From positions 1-64,000 of the forward strand of contig JAJFKA010000131.1 of NCBI GenBank assembly GCA_021773555.1: a stretch of 64,000 bases of DNA, in the 5' to 3' direction. The first letter of the stretch is position 1. Each line of letters begins with the position of its first letter. Under the pieces are notes generated by a model, which ran no database searches, was not told where the DNA came from, and saw only the letters and a list, made by a program, of their open reading frames with translations. The translations under genes and the position numbers were made by a program. This stretch comes from Gammaproteobacteria bacterium. Its GTDB lineage: Bacteria; Pseudomonadota; Gammaproteobacteria; Pseudomonadales; Azotimanducaceae. Positions 63,840 through 64,000 of this stretch are shown in pieces.

Positions 63840-64000
63840 ATGCCATTGTTCTTTATCACCTTTGCTATTCCGGTTCAGGCAAAGCAGCTTGGCGGAACCG
63901 CGGTGGAAATCGGAGCCCTGTTCAGTTTGTTTACGGTGTCGTTGTTGTTGCTTCGACCCATCGTAGGGCTCTCGCTTGATCGGTTTGGTCGCAAGCCTTT
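63840..64000 (+). CDS. MFS transporter, N-terminal part (3' end outside window)
   Basis: The frame is open from 63756 to the end of the window. LRLLLFLVSMPLFFITFAIPVQAKQLGGTAVEIGALFSLFTVSLLLLRPIVGLSLDRFGRKP is the start of an MFS transporter, with TM1-TM2 and the loop after TM2. The ATG at 63840 sits in the middle of TM1 and no ATG, GTG or TTG is well placed upstream; a TTG at 63822 is the only standard choice. The start is therefore unclear and may be non-standard or in the overlap with the aminotransferase gene. Confidence 0.7.
   Translation, partial: MPLFFITFAIPVQAKQLGGTAVEIGALFSLFTVSLLLLRPIVGLSLDRFGRKP

Noticed and set aside
1-64000. CRISPR arrays, rRNA or tRNA genes, prophage or integrase genes
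   Set aside because: None were found by reading. A tRNAscan or minced run would settle this.

Overview
The window looks like a chromosomal segment of a free-living, probably aquatic gammaproteobacterium. This rests on a purT/ppc pair, a tldD-pmbA pair, an RND pump under a FadR-type repressor, a TolC-type outer-membrane protein, AT/GC-balanced DNA and very tight gene packing. The organism cannot be named from the sequence alone. No rRNA, tRNA, CRISPR array, transposase, integrase or prophage gene was recognised. Most of the segment is ordinary core or catabolic chromosome, and the unusual material lies in intergenic repeats and a few odd gene sets.

Layout. 1-10.8 kb: end of an aldo/keto reductase, purT, ppc (reverse), a 251-bp MITE-like element carrying 23-bp terminal inverted repeats, an SDR dehydrogenase, a zinc-ribbon protein, a pyroglutamyl-peptidase homologue, a zinc alcohol dehydrogenase, then a reverse-strand run (flavoprotein, PlsC-type acyltransferase, ferritin-like protein, TM2 protein). 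11.0-17.1 kb: an exported TPR-CHAT protease-like protein, a TolC-like protein and a DyP peroxidase in one direction. 17.1-24.2 kb: an LLM flavoprotein, a short Hsp70, an AhpD-like protein, an ECF sigma / anti-sigma / DUF4097 set, an unknown exported protein and a SufR-like regulator. 24.2-24.5 kb: tandem structured repeats. 24.5-31.9 kb: LLM enzyme, tandem CaiB/BaiF protein overlapping an exported M16 peptidase, and an alpha/beta hydrolase. 31.9-37.1 kb: RND permease, adaptor and FadR regulator with a 33-bp palindromic operator.

37.2-45 kb: glycine-zipper lipoprotein, a three-flavoenzyme operon (acyl-CoA-dehydrogenase-like, LLM, nitroreductase), a cis-prenyltransferase, an FHA-GGDEF diguanylate cyclase, and small membrane proteins including a CDP-alcohol phosphatidyltransferase. 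45-51.6 kb: NAD-binding epimerase-like protein, a Sir2 / amidohydrolase / MFS overlapping operon, an unknown membrane protein and another MFS carrier. 52-57 kb: a second zinc-ribbon protein, a YkvI-like carrier, TldD, TldE/PmbA and a degenerate HD-GYP protein. 57-64 kb: LLM enzyme, MATE transporter with a duplicated bL12-like membrane-tailed protein, a thiolase-fold protein lacking the usual nucleophile, a large imperfect palindrome, an RHH regulator, a class III aminotransferase and the start of an MFS gene.

Functional themes are flavin-dependent catabolism (four LLM proteins, a nitroreductase, an acyl-CoA-dehydrogenase-like enzyme, a CoA-transferase, a thiolase-like protein), export, and cell-surface or envelope signalling. 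The best candidates for something undescribed are the exported CHAT-TPR / TolC / DyP gene set (11.0-17.1 kb), the three-flavoenzyme operon (37.7-40.5 kb), and the family of structured intergenic repeats whose ends recur at 4.4-4.6, 57.1-57.2 and 62.3 kb.
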